Assembly: GCA_025455885.1 (NCBI GenBank)
Contig: JALOLR010000011.1
Span: 1-64,000 of the forward strand
DNA: 64,000 bases
DNA from: Acidimicrobiales bacterium
GTDB lineage: Bacteria; Actinomycetota; Acidimicrobiia; Acidimicrobiales; Acidimicrobilacustridaceae
Direction of reading: 5' to 3'
Shown: in pieces, positions 48,555 to 59,055 of the stretch
Position numbering within the stretch: the stretch's first letter is position 1
Layout: every line of letters begins with the position of its first letter
Made by a program: the position numbers and the translations under genes
Notes under the pieces: model-generated
The model's database searches: none
What the model was told of the DNA's origin: nothing
The model's input: the letters and a program-made list of their open reading frames with translations, nothing else

Positions 48555-50038
48555 GGTTCCTGCTCCCCGCGGCGATCGCCGTGCCGCTGCTCTTCGCGGC
48601 CCTTGCCGTGGTGTTCACCCGCTCGCGGCCCCTCCAGCGGGCGTGCAGCGTCGCCGGGGTCGGCCTCGCGCTCGCCATCTCGATCGCCTTGCTCGTCATC
48701 GTCGAGCGAGACGGGATCCAGTCGGTGACGTTGGGGGGCTGGTCGGCTCCGTTCGGGATCAGCCTCGTGGCCGATCTGCTGTCGTGTCTCGTCCTCGTGG
48801 TCGGACTCGCCACGATGCTGGCCGTGCTGGTGTTCGCCGTCGGCCAGCGCGGCGCCGACGACCAGTCGGCGTTCCATCCCACCTACCTCGTCCTCACCGC
48901 GGGCGTGGCCCTCAGCTTCCTGACCGGCGACCTGTTCAACCTGTACGTGGCCTTCGAGATCATGTTGACGTCCAGCTACGTGCTCATCACCCTCGGTGGC
49001 CGTCGGGCCCAGGTCCGCCACGGCATGACCTACGTGGTCGTGAACCTCGTGGCCTCGCTGCTCTTCCTCACGGCCATCGGGCTCGTCTACGCGGCCACCG
49101 GCACCGTCAACATGGCCGATCTCTCGCTCCGGATCCCCGAGCTCCCCGATGGGATCCGCACGGCGTTGGGGTTGCTCCTCCTCGTCGTCTTCGGCGTGAA
49201 GGCGGCGATGTTCCCGCTCTTCAACTGGCTGCCCGACTCCTACCCGACGGCCTGGTCGCCGGTCACCGCGGTCTTCGCCGGGCTGTTGACCAAGGTCGGC
49301 GTCTACTGCCTCATCCGCACCCAGACCCTGCTCTTCCCCGAGTCGGGCCCGTCGCTGCTGATCCTCGTGTTCGCCGGGCTGACCATGGTCGTCGGCGTGC
49401 TCGGTGCCATCGCCCAGGACGACATGAAGCGGATCCTGTCCTTCCACATCGTCAGCCAGATCGGCTACATGCTGCTCGGGCTCGGCTTGTTCACGGTGGC
49501 CGGGCTCGCCGGGGCGGTCCTGTTCCTCCTCCACCAGATCCCGGTGAAGACCAGCCTCTTCCTCACCAGCGGGCTGGTGGAGGAGGGCGCCGGTTCCACC
49601 GCGCTCAGCCGGGTGGGAGGACTCCTCCGCCGTGCCCCCCTGACCGCCGCCCTCTTCGGGCTCGCCGCCCTCAGCCTCGCCGGCATCCCCCCGTTCTCCG
49701 GATTCGTCGGGAAGCTCTCGCTGATCGAGGCCGGGTTCGGTGTCGAGGAGTACGCGATCGCCGGGGTGGCGCTGGCGGTGAGCCTCTTCACGCTCTTCTC
49801 GATGGTCAAGATCTGGAACGGGGTGTTCTGGGGCCAGCCCGAGGACCCCACCCTGCGGATGGGCGACGGCACCACCCGGCTGCGCACCCCCGCGATCATG
49901 AACGGGGCCACGATCGCCCTCGTGGGCCTCACCCTGGCCATCGCGGTGTTCGCCGGACCCCTCTACGACCTGTGCCAGCGGGCCGCCGAGGACCTCCTCG
50001 ACCCGTCGGCCTACGTCTCGGCGGTGCTCGGCCGATGA
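48551..50038 (+). CDS. mrpD: Mrp antiporter subunit D
   Basis: 495 aa NuoM/NuoN-like proton-channel subunit with about 14 membrane helices. Recognisable parts are NLYVAFEIMLTSSYVLITLGG, KAAMFPLFNWLPDSYPTAWSPVTAVFAGLLTKVG, HIVSQIGYMLLGLGLF and LAGIPPFSGFVGKLSLI. ATG overlaps mrpC by 4 bp. Confidence 0.94.
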   Translation: MRFLLPAAIAVPLLFAALAVVFTRSRPLQRACSVAGVGLALAISIALLVIVERDGIQSVTLGGWSAPFGISLVADLLSCLVLVVGLATMLAVLVFAVGQRGADDQSAFHPTYLVLTAGVALSFLTGDLFNLYVAFEIMLTSSYVLITLGGRRAQVRHGMTYVVVNLVASLLFLTAIGLVYAATGTVNMADLSLRIPELPDGIRTALGLLLLVVFGVKAAMFPLFNWLPDSYPTAWSPVTAVFAGLLTKVGVYCLIRTQTLLFPESGPSLLILVFAGLTMVVGVLGAIAQDDMKRILSFHIVSQIGYMLLGLGLFTVAGLAGAVLFLLHQIPVKTSLFLTSGLVEEGAGSTALSRVGGLLRRAPLTAALFGLAALSLAGIPPFSGFVGKLSLIEAGFGVEEYAIAGVALAVSLFTLFSMVKIWNGVFWGQPEDPTLRMGDGTTRLRTPAIMNGATIALVGLTLAIAVFAGPLYDLCQRAAEDLLDPSAYVSAVLGR

Positions 50039-50640
50039 GCGCTACGTCGTTGCTCCGGCGGGTGCTCAACTCGGTCGTCCTGTTGGCCGTCTGGGTGGCC
50101 CTCTGGGGCGAGCCGAGCGTCGGCAACCTCCTCAGCGGCATCGCCGCCATCGTCGTCGTCAACCTGGTCTTCCCCACCGGCCCCGACGTGGTCGCCGCCG
50201 AGGACGAGGGCACCCCGCGCCTCGTGGCGGCGGTGAAGTTCCTCGGCATCTTCGGGTGGGCGCTCCTGGTCGCCAACGTGCAGGTGGTGGTGGCCGTCCT
50301 GCGGCCGCGTCTGCGCATCGCGGAGGGCATCGTGGCGGTCCCCCTGGTGAGCCGGTCGCCCATCATCGCCACCATGGTCGCCAACGCGATCAGCCTCACC
50401 CCCGGCACCCTCACCGTCGAGATCGGCGGCGGCGGCGCGAACCGCCCCGGAGGCGCCGCCGGGCGGGCCACCCCCGGCGTCCCCTCGGGGGCCGAGCCGC
50501 CGGTCGTGCTGTACGTGCACGCCCTCGACCTGGCCGACGCCGACGCGGTGCGGGCCGACGGGCGGCGCTTCGAGGAGCTGGCCGTCGCCGCGTTCGGGAG
50601 CGCCACCGACCGGGCCCGGATCGAGGAGAGCGCTTCGTGA
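50035..50640 (+). CDS. mrpE: Mrp antiporter subunit E
   Basis: 201 aa. Two or three N-terminal membrane segments and the MrpE motif VPLVSRSPIIATMVANAISLTPGTLTVEI. A Gly/Pro-rich insertion of about 20 residues (GGGANRPGGAAGRATPGVP) is followed by the cytosolic part. ATG 50035 overlaps mrpD by 4 bp. Confidence 0.9.
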   Translation: MSATSLLRRVLNSVVLLAVWVALWGEPSVGNLLSGIAAIVVVNLVFPTGPDVVAAEDEGTPRLVAAVKFLGIFGWALLVANVQVVVAVLRPRLRIAEGIVAVPLVSRSPIIATMVANAISLTPGTLTVEIGGGGANRPGGAAGRATPGVPSGAEPPVVLYVHALDLADADAVRADGRRFEELAVAAFGSATDRARIEESAS

Positions 50641-50897
50641 CCGTCGTGGCCGCCGTCGCCTACCTCCTCATCTCCGCCGGGGCGGTCCTCACCGTGCTGC
50701 GTCTCGTCCAGGGCCCGTCGCTGGCCGACCGCATCGTCGCCACCGACCTCCTCCTCGTGCTGCTCACCTGCGGCACCGGGGTGTACGCGTACGACACCGG
50801 TGACGGCATCTACCTCATCGTCATGGTCATCGTCGGCGTCCTCGGCTTCCTGGGGACCGTGACGGTCGCCCGGTTCATCGAGAAGCGAGGGGCGTGA
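50637..50897 (+). CDS. mrpF: Mrp antiporter subunit F
   Basis: 86 aa with three membrane helices: AVAYLLISAGAVLTVLRLVQGPSLADRIVATDLL is the MrpF signature, and YLIVMVIVGVLGFLGTVTVARFIEKRG closes it. GTG overlaps mrpE by 4 bp. Confidence 0.92.
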   Translation: MTVVAAVAYLLISAGAVLTVLRLVQGPSLADRIVATDLLLVLLTCGTGVYAYDTGDGIYLIVMVIVGVLGFLGTVTVARFIEKRGA

Positions 50898-51241
50898 TGG
50901 TCCTCGACGTCGTCTCGGGCGCGCTGCTGCTGGCCGGGGCCTTCCTCTGCCTGGTCGCCGGCATCGGGCTGCTGCGCCTCCCCGACGTGTTCGCCCGGAT
51001 GCACGCCGCCACCAAGCCGGCGACGCTCGGGCTGATGCTCATCAGCATCGCCGCGCTGTTCCAGGTGCGCGACGCCGGTGAGATCGTGGCGCTCGTCCTC
51101 ATCGTGGCGGTGCAGTTCCTGACCTCGCCGGTCGCCGCCCACATGGTCGGGCGGGCGGCCTACCGGGCCGGAGGGCTGCTGTCCGACGACACGGTGCTCG
51201 ACGAGCTCGACGGGCGGACCGACACCAGCGCCGCGGAGTGA
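50894..51241 (+). CDS. mrpG: Mrp antiporter subunit G
   Basis: 115 aa with three helices and the MrpG block GAFLCLVAGIGLLRLPDVFARMHAATKPATLGLML. Either GTG 50894 (GTGA overlap with mrpF) or the next codon ATG 50897 could be the start. It completes the seven-subunit antiporter and is convergent with the phosphatase gene 5 bp away. Confidence 0.93.
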   Translation: MMVLDVVSGALLLAGAFLCLVAGIGLLRLPDVFARMHAATKPATLGLMLISIAALFQVRDAGEIVALVLIVAVQFLTSPVAAHMVGRAAYRAGGLLSDDTVLDELDGRTDTSAAE

Positions 51242-51245
51242 ACAC

Positions 51246-52718
51246 TCACCGGGCCAGGCGGGTGATGGCCAGCACGGCGACGTCGTCGGCGCCGCCGGGC
51301 GAACGCAACTCGGCGAGACGAGTGTCGAGGTCGTCCGGGCCGACGCCGTGCAGCATCGAGGCGACGTCGAGGCCCCCGGTGGGGACGTCGCTCAGCCCGT
51401 CCGTGTAGAGCACCAGCGTCTCGCCTGTTGCGAGGTCGATCGACACGGTCTCGACCCTGGCGTCGGCGAAGACCCCGAGGAGCGAGCCGTCCGCCCCCAC
51501 CTCCTCGAGGTCGCCGGAGCTGCGGACGACGACCGGCCGGGGGTGGCCCGCCACCACCAGCCGCAGGCCCGGGTCCCCCTCACGGCCCTCGACGAGCACC
51601 GCGGTGCAGAACATGTCCTGGTCCTGCAGCGCGGCCACCGCCCGGTCGATCAGGTGGGCGGTGGTCGCCACGTCCTTCCCGTCGAGCGCCGCCGCCCGGA
51701 ACGTGTGGCGGGCGGCCGAGGCTGCGGACGCGGCGCGGACCCCCTTGCCGCAGGCGTCGCCCACGATCGCCATCCACCGGTCGCCCTCGACGATGACGTC
51801 GAGGAAGTCACCGGCGACGGTGTTGCCGAGCGCGGGGTGGAACCAGCTGCGCATCGAGAGACCGGGGACCGTCGGGAGTCGGGTCGGGAGCAGCGACTGC
51901 TGGAGCTGCTCGGCCACGGCCCGCTCGCGGTCGCGGAGCTGGGCGCGGGCGTAGGCCTGGGCGATCGTGGCCGTGGCGATCGAGAGCGACTCCTCGTCCT
52001 CGGCGTCGAGCGGTCGATCGGCACCGAGGTCCGCGACGAGGACCCCCACCGGCCCGGCCGGGGCCGCGAGCCGGGCGGCGATGATCCCGGCCTCGTCGAG
52101 CAGCGTGCCGCCTCGGTCGAACAGCAGATCGACCCGGCGGCGCAGGACGTCGTCGACCGGGCTCCCGCCCGACCACCACTCCTCTCTCGGTCCTCGCCCG
52201 TCGACACCGCTGGTGAGGGTCAACAGCGTCCTCGACGCGCCGAGGGAGTCTCGGCACCAGTGCAGCGAGGTCTGGATCACCTCGTCCGGTCCGGTGGCGA
52301 GGGCCAGGTCACCCGCGAGCTGCGAGAGGTGCTCGCTCCGGAAGCTGCGCTCCTCGGCGAGCCGCCGCGCGCCGTCGCGGGAGCGCACGAGCAGGATCAC
52401 GATGACGGCCATCGCGACGAAGGCGGCCAGGGCCGCGGCGTCTGCGCTCGATTCGAGCGCCAGGTCGCGCCTCGGGGGGAGGACCCCCCAGATCAACCCG
52501 GCGCAGGCGGCGCCGAGGGCCAGGGCTCCCGCCTTCCAGCCGCCGATCAGGGCGGCCACGATCACGACGAGCAGGTACCAGGCCCCCGCGAAGAACTCCC
52601 GGGGTGAGCTGAACACCGAGAGCACAGCCGTGACGCCGAAGGCGCCGAGGACGGCGATGGCGTACCCGGCGGCCTCGCGCGTGCGCTCGCGGGACCGGTT
52701 GCCGACCAGGACGCCCAC
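51246..52718 (-). CDS. Membrane SpoIIE/PP2C-type serine phosphatase
   Basis: 490 aa. N-terminal membrane region (about 15-110, four helices, DUF4118-like as in KdpD), a GAF-like domain (about 130-265), then a SpoIIE/RsbU-type PP2C domain (QLQQSLLPTRLPTVPGLSMRSWF, GDFLDVIVEGDRWMAIVGDACGKG, LLGVFAD, LYTDGLSDV, DDVAVLAI). Such phosphatases dephosphorylate STAS antagonists. The STAS and kinase genes lie just across the Mrp operon, so this is a good candidate for the input arm of that circuit; the membrane and GAF modules would sense the signal. Confidence 0.88.
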   Translation of the reverse strand: MGVLVGNRSRERTREAAGYAIAVLGAFGVTAVLSVFSSPREFFAGAWYLLVVIVAALIGGWKAGALALGAACAGLIWGVLPPRRDLALESSADAAALAAFVAMAVIVILLVRSRDGARRLAEERSFRSEHLSQLAGDLALATGPDEVIQTSLHWCRDSLGASRTLLTLTSGVDGRGPREEWWSGGSPVDDVLRRRVDLLFDRGGTLLDEAGIIAARLAAPAGPVGVLVADLGADRPLDAEDEESLSIATATIAQAYARAQLRDRERAVAEQLQQSLLPTRLPTVPGLSMRSWFHPALGNTVAGDFLDVIVEGDRWMAIVGDACGKGVRAASAASAARHTFRAAALDGKDVATTAHLIDRAVAALQDQDMFCTAVLVEGREGDPGLRLVVAGHPRPVVVRSSGDLEEVGADGSLLGVFADARVETVSIDLATGETLVLYTDGLSDVPTGGLDVASMLHGVGPDDLDTRLAELRSPGGADDVAVLAITRLAR

Positions 52719-52775
52719 TGTGGTCCCGTCAGCGCGGGCGGCGTCGGTGGCCCGGGCCGGGGCGGAAAGCGATGC

Positions 52776-54029
52776 TCACCGGGCCACGCCCAGGTCGGCG
52801 GAGGTGGGCTCCCCAGGCGCCTCGAGGTGAGGGCGCAGCTCGCGCCGGGCGAGCTGCATGCGGTGGACCTCGTCCGGCCCGTCCGCGAACCGCAGCGTGC
52901 GCAGGCCCGCCCACATGGCGGCGAGCGGGAAGTCCTGGGACACGCCGCCGCCGCCGTGGGCCTGGATGGCCCGGTCGACGACCCGCAGCGCGGTGTTGGG
53001 GGCAACCACCTTGATGGCGGAGATCTCCACGCGGGCCCCCTTGTTGCCGACCGTGTCCATGAGCCATGCCGCCTTCATCGTGAGGAGCCTCGCCTGCTCG
53101 ATCTCGATGCGGCTGTCGGCGATCCACTCCTGGATCACGCCCTGCTCGGCGAGGCGCTTCCCGAACGCCACCCGGTCGGCGACCCGCCGGCACATCAGCT
53201 CGAGGGCCCGTTCCGCGATCCCGATGCAGCGCATGCAGTGGTGGATGCGCCCCGGGCCGAGACGGGCCTGGGCCAGTGCGAACCCCCCGCCCTCCTCGCC
53301 GAGCAGGTTGGCGATCGGCACCCGCACGTCGTCGAAGTGCAGCTCGCAGTGGCCCTCACGGTCGTTGTAGCCGAACACCAGCAGGTCCCGGACCACGGTC
53401 AGCCCGGGCGTGTCCATCGGGACGAGCACCATGGACTGCTGGGTGTAGGTCGGGGCGTCCGGATCGGTCTTGCCCATCACGATCGCCACCCGGCAACGGG
53501 GGTTGGCCGCGCCCGAGATCCACCACTTCCGGCCGTTCAGGACGTACTCGTCGCCCTCGCGTCGGATGGACAGCTCGATGTTGCGGGCGTCGCTCGATGC
53601 CACGTCGGGCTCGGTCATGGCGAAGCACGACCGGATCTCGCCCGCCAGGAGGGGGACCAACCACTGCTCCTGTTGCTCGGGGGTGCCGAACATCGAGAGG
53701 ATCTCCATGTTGCCGGTGTCCGGCGCCGCCGAGTTGACCGCCTCCGGTCCGAGGGGGCTCCGCCCGGTGATCTCGGCGAGCGGCGCGTAGTCGGTGTTCG
53801 ACACCGGGTCGGGGGTCCAGGGCGTCACCCGGGGCAGGAAGAGGTTCCACAGGCCCCGCTCGCGTGCCTCGGCCTTGAGTTCCTCCATCACCGGCGGGTG
53901 GAAGTGGGGGTCGCCCGAGGCGTGCATGGCCTCGGCGAACACGGGCTCGGCCGGGTAGACCCGTTCGTCCATGAAGGCCAGCAGGCGCTCCTGCAGGTCG
54001 GCGGCGCGGGGGCTGAGAGCGAAGTCCAC
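52776..54029 (-). CDS. Acyl-CoA dehydrogenase
   Basis: 417 aa flavoenzyme of the ACAD family, oxidising acyl-CoA to enoyl-CoA with electrons passed to ETF. Typical segments are [26 protein letters not shown], the beta domain [33 protein letters not shown], and the C-terminal [35 protein letters not shown]. It belongs to the group of long ACADs (like FadE or ACAD10/11-type) by sequence order; chain-length preference is unknown. GTG 54029 is chosen from family length; the open frame continuing upstream is spurious. Confidence 0.9.
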   Translation of the reverse strand: MDFALSPRAADLQERLLAFMDERVYPAEPVFAEAMHASGDPHFHPPVMEELKAEARERGLWNLFLPRVTPWTPDPVSNTDYAPLAEITGRSPLGPEAVNSAAPDTGNMEILSMFGTPEQQEQWLVPLLAGEIRSCFAMTEPDVASSDARNIELSIRREGDEYVLNGRKWWISGAANPRCRVAIVMGKTDPDAPTYTQQSMVLVPMDTPGLTVVRDLLVFGYNDREGHCELHFDDVRVPIANLLGEEGGGFALAQARLGPGRIHHCMRCIGIAERALELMCRRVADRVAFGKRLAEQGVIQEWIADSRIEIEQARLLTMKAAWLMDTVGNKGARVEISAIKVVAPNTALRVVDRAIQAHGGGGVSQDFPLAAMWAGLRTLRFADGPDEVHRMQLARRELRPHLEAPGEPTSADLGVAR

Positions 54030-54073
54030 GAGAGGGCCCTTGCAGTGGGACGGCGATGACGCCCGGCGGCGTC

Positions 54074-54472
54074 TCAGTCGGCCCGACCGTAGTCGTCGGC
54101 CAGACGGACGATGTCGTCCTCGCCGAAGTAGTCGCCGAGCTGGACCTCGACGAAGACCAGCGGTCCGTCGCCGTCGTTGGCCACCCGGTGGGCCGTGCCC
54201 ACGGGGATGTCGACGCTGCCCCCCGGGGCCACGGTGAGCTCTCGATCGCCGAGGGTGACGGTCGCCTCGCCCCTGACGACGACCCAGTGCTCGGCCCTGC
54301 GGTGGTGGCGTTGGAGTGACAGGCGACGGCCGGGATCGACGGTGATGCGCTTGACCTTGGCGTCGGACCCGTCGTCGAGCACGACGTAGGAGCCCCACGG
54401 TCGACGGCCCTCGTCGTCGACCACCGGGTCGTCGGCGTCGACCGATCCGGGTTCTGTCGCACGTGGGGCCAT
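54074..54472 (-). CDS. Cupin, mannose-6-phosphate isomerase type II-like
   Basis: 132 aa single cupin corresponding to the C-terminal isomerase domain of ManC/type [63 protein letters not shown] and [16 protein letters not shown]. Metal-binding His in RHHRRAEH are kept. The likely reaction is mannose-6-P/fructose-6-P interconversion or another sugar-phosphate isomerisation. TAGGCT lies 6 nt before the ATG (leaderless). Confidence 0.85.
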   Translation of the reverse strand: MAPRATEPGSVDADDPVVDDEGRRPWGSYVVLDDGSDAKVKRITVDPGRRLSLQRHHRRAEHWVVVRGEATVTLGDRELTVAPGGSVDIPVGTAHRVANDGDGPLVFVEVQLGDYFGEDDIVRLADDYGRAD

Positions 54473-54547
54473 CGCACGAGCCTAGGCCCGACGCCGACGG
54501 CCCTCCGGTCCCTCGGCGTCGCTGCGGAGCTGCTCGGTCGAGATCGC

Positions 54548-54572
54548 CGGGATCCCCCGAAGGGGGATCCCG
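54548..54572. other. Perfect 11-bp hairpin upstream of topA
   Basis: CGGGATCCCCC-gaa-GGGGGATCCCG: an uninterrupted 11-bp stem with a 3-nt loop in the 161-bp gap between two divergent gene starts, so not a normal terminator position. It lies about 25 bp upstream of the topA -35 box. It could be an operator or a supercoiling-sensitive cruciform. Confidence 0.6.
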
Positions 54573-54596
54573 TGGGCCGACGTTGCGGGGGGCGCA

Positions 54597-54626
54597 TTGA
54601 CAGCAGCGGCGCCGTGCTCCCAACCT
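54597..54626 (+). promoter_or_regulatory. Promoter of topA
   Basis: TTGACA (54597-54602), an 18-nt spacer and CAACCT (54621-54626), then 7 nt to the ATG. The -35 is consensus, the -10 weak, a combination that would make expression depend on supercoiling. Confidence 0.5.
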
Positions 54627-54633
54627 TTGCGCC

Positions 54634-57432
54634 ATGGCAGGACCCCTGGTCATCGTCGAGTCGCCGGCAAAGGCGAAGAAGATCCAAGCCTTCCTGGGCG
54701 ACGACGCCCAGGTGGCCGCCGCGCCCACGGTGATGGCGTCGATCGGCCACGTCCGCGACCTCGCCCGGCGGGCCAAGGAACTGCCGCCGGCCGTCCAGAA
54801 GGAGCGCTGGGCCCGCCTCGCCATCGACACCGACAACGGCTTCAAGGCCTACTACGTGGTGCCGGAGAACAAGAAGAGCGTGATCGCCGATCTCCGCCGG
54901 GCGCTCAAGGGGGCCGACTCGCTGTACCTCGCCACCGATGAGGATCGCGAGGGCGAGGCCATCGCCTGGCACCTCCTCGAGGTGCTCAAGCCGCCGCAGA
55001 CCATGCCGGTGCACCGCATGGTGTTCCACGAGATCACCGCCCCCGCGATCCGGGAGGCCTTCGAGCACCCCCGCGAGCTCGACAACCGCATGGTCGACGC
55101 GCAGGAGACCCGCCGCCTCCTCGACCGGCTCTACGGCTACGACGTGTCGGAGGTGGCCTGGAAGAAGGTCAACCCCGGCCTCTCCGCAGGGCGTGTGCAG
55201 AGCGTGGCCACGCGTCTCGTCGTCGAGCGCGAACGGGAGATCATGGCGTTCGTCGCCGCCGGCTACTGGGACCTCGAGGGCACCTTCGCGGCCGCCGGCA
55301 CCGCCGAGTCGACCTCGTTCGGAGCCAAGCTCGTCGCCCTCGACGGCACCCGCCTGGCATCGGGCGGCGACTTCTCGTTACAGGGGCAGCTCACCCGGGA
55401 CGATCGCGTCGTGCTCGGCGAGGACGACGCACGTGCCCTCGCCGCCGAGCTCGAGCCGGCGGCCTTCGTCACCCGCTCCGTGGAGTCCAAGCCCTACCGC
55501 AAGCGTCCCTTCGCTCCCTTCATCACCTCCACGCTGCAGCAGTCCGCCGGCCGGGCGCTGCGGATCTCGGCGAAGCAGGTCATGTCGATGGCCCAGAGCC
55601 TGTACCAGGACGGCTACATCACCTACATGCGGACCGACTCCACGGCGTTGTCGGACGCCGCGGTGGCCGCGGCCCGGGCGGCGGCCACCGAGCGCTTCGG
55701 TGTCGGGTCGGTCCCCCCGTCACCCCGCTCGCACGCCAAGAAGGTGGCCAACGCCCAGGAGGCCCACGAGGCCATCCGTCCGGCGGGGGACACCTTCCGC
55801 GCCCCCGAGGAGGTGGCCCGTGAGCTGGGCCAGCCCGGCCTGGCCCGCCTCTACGAGCTCATCTGGCGCCGCACCGTGGCCAGCCAGATGAACGACGCCG
55901 TCGGCGAGACCGTCACGGTGCGCCTCGGGGCCGTCACCGCCTCCGGTCGCGACGCCGAGTTCTCGGCGGCCGGCACGGTGATCACCGACCGGGGCTGGAT
56001 GCAGGTGGAGGAGTGGCGCAGCGACGACGACGAGGAGCGCCGGCTCCCCGCCCTCACCCCGGGCGACGCCCTCGACGCCACCGACCTCTCCGCCGAGGGC
56101 CACTCGACCAAGCCACCGGCCCGCTTCACCGAGGCCAGCCTCGTGGCCCGCCTCGAGGAGCTCGGTGTCGGTCGGCCGTCGACGTACGCCTCGATCATGG
56201 AGACCATCCAGAACCGCGGCTACGTCTGGAAGAAGGGCTCGGCGCTGGTGCCGAGCTGGACGGCCTTCGCCGTCACCACGATGCTCGAGCAGCACTTCGC
56301 CGAGCTCGTCGACTACGGCTTCACCCGCGACCTCGAGGAGGTCCTCGACGCCATCTCCGCGGGCAGTGCGGAGATGGTCCCCACGCTCGAGGACTTCTAC
56401 TTCGGCCCCGTCGGCGTCGACGGCGAGCGCCACGGCGGCCTGCGCGACCTGGTCACCGACCGCCTCCCGGAGATCGATGCCGCCGCCATCAACTCGTTCC
56501 CCATCGGCGAGGACCCGAACGGTGTCACGATCATCGCCAAGCCCGGCAGGTTCGGACCGTACGTCCAGCGGGGCACGGACACGGCGAGCATCCCCGACGA
56601 CCTCCCTCCCGCCGACCTCGACGCCGCCCGCGCGCTGGAGCTGCTGTCCATGCCGAAGGGCGGCAAGGTCATCGGCACCGACCCCGACACCGGCCTGGCC
56701 GTGTTGGTGCTGAACGGGAAGTTCGGCCCCTACGTCCAGCTCGGCGAGGTCGACGAGGCACCCGACGGCAAGCCGAAGCGGGCGTCGCTCTTCGCCGCCA
56801 TGGACCCCCACGAGGTCGCCCTCGACGACGCGCTGCGGCTCCTGTCGATGCCCCGGGTCGTGGGCGTCGCCCCCGACGGCGACGAGATCCGGGCCCAGAA
56901 CGGCAAGTTCGGTCCGTACCTCACCAAGGGCGACGACGGCAAGGACAGCCGGAGCCTCGCTACCGAGGAGGACATCTTCTCGGTCACACTCGACGAGGCG
57001 CTCCGGCTCTTCGCCGAGCCCAAGCGCCGGGGCCGGGCGGCCCCGAAGCCCCCGCTGGCCGAGCTCGGTCCCGACCCGGTGACCGGTGCCCAGATGGTGG
57101 TGAAGGACGGGCGCTTCGGCCCCTACGTCACCGACGGCGAGACCAACGCCTCGCTGCGAGTCGGCGACGAGCCGGCCAGCCTCAGCCCCGAGCGGGGGGC
57201 CGAGCTGTTGCAGATGCGACGGGACGCGGTCGCCAACGGCGAGGTGGGCAAGAAGCCGGCGAAGAAGACCGCGAAGAAGACCGCGAAGAAGCCGGCGAAG
57301 AAGGCGACCACGACGTCGGGTCGGGCGCGGGCCGGGGCGACGACCGGCGACGGGATCTCCTCCACCGTCGGGCGCACGGTGAAGGCCACGGGTCGCAAGC
57401 GGGCCTCCGCGAAGCCGCCGCCCCGGGGCTGA
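54634..57432 (+). CDS. topA: DNA topoisomerase I
   Basis: 932 aa. Type IA enzyme that relaxes negative supercoils. TOPRIM motifs are [12 protein letters not shown] and [15 protein letters not shown]; the active-site Tyr is Tyr331 in [25 protein letters not shown] is also present. The C-terminal part has several GKFGPYV-type repeats of actinobacterial enzymes instead of zinc fingers. A Lys-Ala-rich tail at about 873-896 ([10 protein letters not shown] pattern) follows, as in other actinobacterial TopA where such tails aid DNA binding and processivity. Confidence 0.97.
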   Translation: MAGPLVIVESPAKAKKIQAFLGDDAQVAAAPTVMASIGHVRDLARRAKELPPAVQKERWARLAIDTDNGFKAYYVVPENKKSVIADLRRALKGADSLYLATDEDREGEAIAWHLLEVLKPPQTMPVHRMVFHEITAPAIREAFEHPRELDNRMVDAQETRRLLDRLYGYDVSEVAWKKVNPGLSAGRVQSVATRLVVEREREIMAFVAAGYWDLEGTFAAAGTAESTSFGAKLVALDGTRLASGGDFSLQGQLTRDDRVVLGEDDARALAAELEPAAFVTRSVESKPYRKRPFAPFITSTLQQSAGRALRISAKQVMSMAQSLYQDGYITYMRTDSTALSDAAVAAARAAATERFGVGSVPPSPRSHAKKVANAQEAHEAIRPAGDTFRAPEEVARELGQPGLARLYELIWRRTVASQMNDAVGETVTVRLGAVTASGRDAEFSAAGTVITDRGWMQVEEWRSDDDEERRLPALTPGDALDATDLSAEGHSTKPPARFTEASLVARLEELGVGRPSTYASIMETIQNRGYVWKKGSALVPSWTAFAVTTMLEQHFAELVDYGFTRDLEEVLDAISAGSAEMVPTLEDFYFGPVGVDGERHGGLRDLVTDRLPEIDAAAINSFPIGEDPNGVTIIAKPGRFGPYVQRGTDTASIPDDLPPADLDAARALELLSMPKGGKVIGTDPDTGLAVLVLNGKFGPYVQLGEVDEAPDGKPKRASLFAAMDPHEVALDDALRLLSMPRVVGVAPDGDEIRAQNGKFGPYLTKGDDGKDSRSLATEEDIFSVTLDEALRLFAEPKRRGRAAPKPPLAELGPDPVTGAQMVVKDGRFGPYVTDGETNASLRVGDEPASLSPERGAELLQMRRDAVANGEVGKKPAKKTAKKTAKKPAKKATTTSGRARAGATTGDGISSTVGRTVKATGRKRASAKPPPRG

Positions 57433-57495
57433 CCGGCGGCGACGGGCCCGTCGAGGTACCAGGGCCGGACGACCCGCGGGTTCTAGGGTTTGCCG

Positions 57496-59055
57496 GTGGC
57501 CGTGCCGCGCCCCGAGCCGGGCCTCCCCGACGACCCCGAGCACGGGGACGACGCCACCGCCGAGCGCGGCGGTCCCGACGGCGCGGTGGTGACCTCGGAC
57601 CACGCCGACACCGGATCCGTCTTCCCGGCGGCATCGAACGACCGACCGGGATGGCACGTCCGGCTCTTCGGCTCCCACGAGTTCTTCCGCCTGTGGCTCG
57701 TCCAGGTCGTCTCGGCGACCGGTGACTGGCTCGGCTTCTCCGCCATCATCGTGCTGGCCACCCGCATCGGCGGCACCGCCGGCGCAGGTGCGGTGTCGCT
57801 CGTGATGGCCGCCCGCATCATCCCCGGGTTCTTCTTCGGTCCCGTCGCCGGTGTGCTCGTCGACCGCTGGGACCGCAAGAAGGTCATGGTCGCCTGCGAC
57901 GTGGGCCGGGCGGTGGTGCTGGCCTCGTTGCTCTTCGTCGACTCCATCGTCGGGCTGGTGATCGCCTCCCTGCTGCTCGAGGTGTTCACGCTGCTCTGGT
58001 CACCGGCCAAGGACGCCGAGGTGCCGAACCTCGTGCCCCACGACCACCTCACGACGGCCAACTCGCTGTCGCTGGCGGCCGCCTACGGCACGTTCCCCTT
58101 CGCCAGCGCGCTGTTCGCCCTGCTGGCCGCCGTCTCGGTGTGGCTGGGCGACGTCCCGGCGCTGGCCTTCCTCGACAGCGACCAGGTGGCGCTGGCCTTC
58201 GTCGTGGATGCGTTCACGTTCCTCTTCTCGGCGTGGATGATCCACCGCCTGACGTTCGGCCAGACACCTCCCCCGGACCCCGAGACCATGCGGACCCGGG
58301 CGGTGGCCGGTTCCGAGAAGCGCGAGATCAAGGCGGCGCTGCGCCGCACCCTCGGCGAGCTCCGCGAGGGCTGGCGGGAGATCCTCGACAACCACACCGT
58401 CCGGGCCGTCAACCTCGGCCTGGCCTGTGGGCTCATCGGCGGCGGGATGCTGATCCCGCTCGGTGCCGTGTTCTCCGCCGAGGTGCTCGGCGCCGGCGCC
58501 GCCGGCTACGGCCTGTTCATCACCGCCCTCGGGTTCGGGGTCGCCGTCGGGGCCGTGGGGGTGTCGTTGCTGCAGAAGCGGCTCCCGGCCGGACGGGTCT
58601 TCACCACCTCGCTGTTCGCCGCCGGCCTGGCGCTGTTCGCCGCGGCCTCCTCCTCGACGCTGCCCGTGGCGGCGGCGTTCGTCTTCCTCATGGGCGTCTC
58701 GGTGGGGCCGGTCTACGTGCTCGGCTTCTCGATGCTGCAGACCGCGGTCCCCGACGACAAGCGGGGCCGCGTCTTCAGCTCGCTCAACACGCTCGTGAGA
58801 CTGTGCGTGCTGGTGTCGATGGTGGTCGGGCCGCTCGTGGCGGCGCTGCTGGGGCGGATGTCGACCGCCCTCGTCGGCGGCGAGGTCACCCTGCTCGGCG
58901 TCACGATCCCGGTGCCGGGGGTCCGCCTCGCCCTCTGGCTGGCCTCGGCGATCATCATCGGCGCCGGCGTGGCGGCGTGGACGGCCCTCCGCGCCGGTGA
59001 GCGCATCCTGCGCGCCCGGGCGTCGTCGCACCCGTCGCGGTACTCCCGTCCGTGA
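57496..59055 (+). CDS. MFS transporter (MFS_3 family)
   Basis: 519 aa with about 50 hydrophilic N-terminal residues and then 12 predicted membrane helices. Motifs include GPVAGVLVDRWDRKKVM (loop 2-3 motif of the superfamily) and FSMLQTAVPDDKRGRVFSSLNTLVRL. MFS_3 members are mostly efflux proteins; substrate unknown. GTG 57496 is favoured because TAGGGT ends 6 nt before it; TTG 57490 is the alternative. It overlaps tmk by 4 bp, and the tight spacing suggests one operon with tmk and holB. Confidence 0.88.
   Translation: MAVPRPEPGLPDDPEHGDDATAERGGPDGAVVTSDHADTGSVFPAASNDRPGWHVRLFGSHEFFRLWLVQVVSATGDWLGFSAIIVLATRIGGTAGAGAVSLVMAARIIPGFFFGPVAGVLVDRWDRKKVMVACDVGRAVVLASLLFVDSIVGLVIASLLLEVFTLLWSPAKDAEVPNLVPHDHLTTANSLSLAAAYGTFPFASALFALLAAVSVWLGDVPALAFLDSDQVALAFVVDAFTFLFSAWMIHRLTFGQTPPPDPETMRTRAVAGSEKREIKAALRRTLGELREGWREILDNHTVRAVNLGLACGLIGGGMLIPLGAVFSAEVLGAGAAGYGLFITALGFGVAVGAVGVSLLQKRLPAGRVFTTSLFAAGLALFAAASSSTLPVAAAFVFLMGVSVGPVYVLGFSMLQTAVPDDKRGRVFSSLNTLVRLCVLVSMVVGPLVAALLGRMSTALVGGEVTLLGVTIPVPGVRLALWLASAIIIGAGVAAWTALRAGERILRARASSHPSRYSRP

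Noticed and set aside
57440-57453. Palindrome CGACGGGCCCGTCG after topA
   Set aside because: A 14-bp palindrome without a loop is not unexpected at this GC content and no function is suggested by position.
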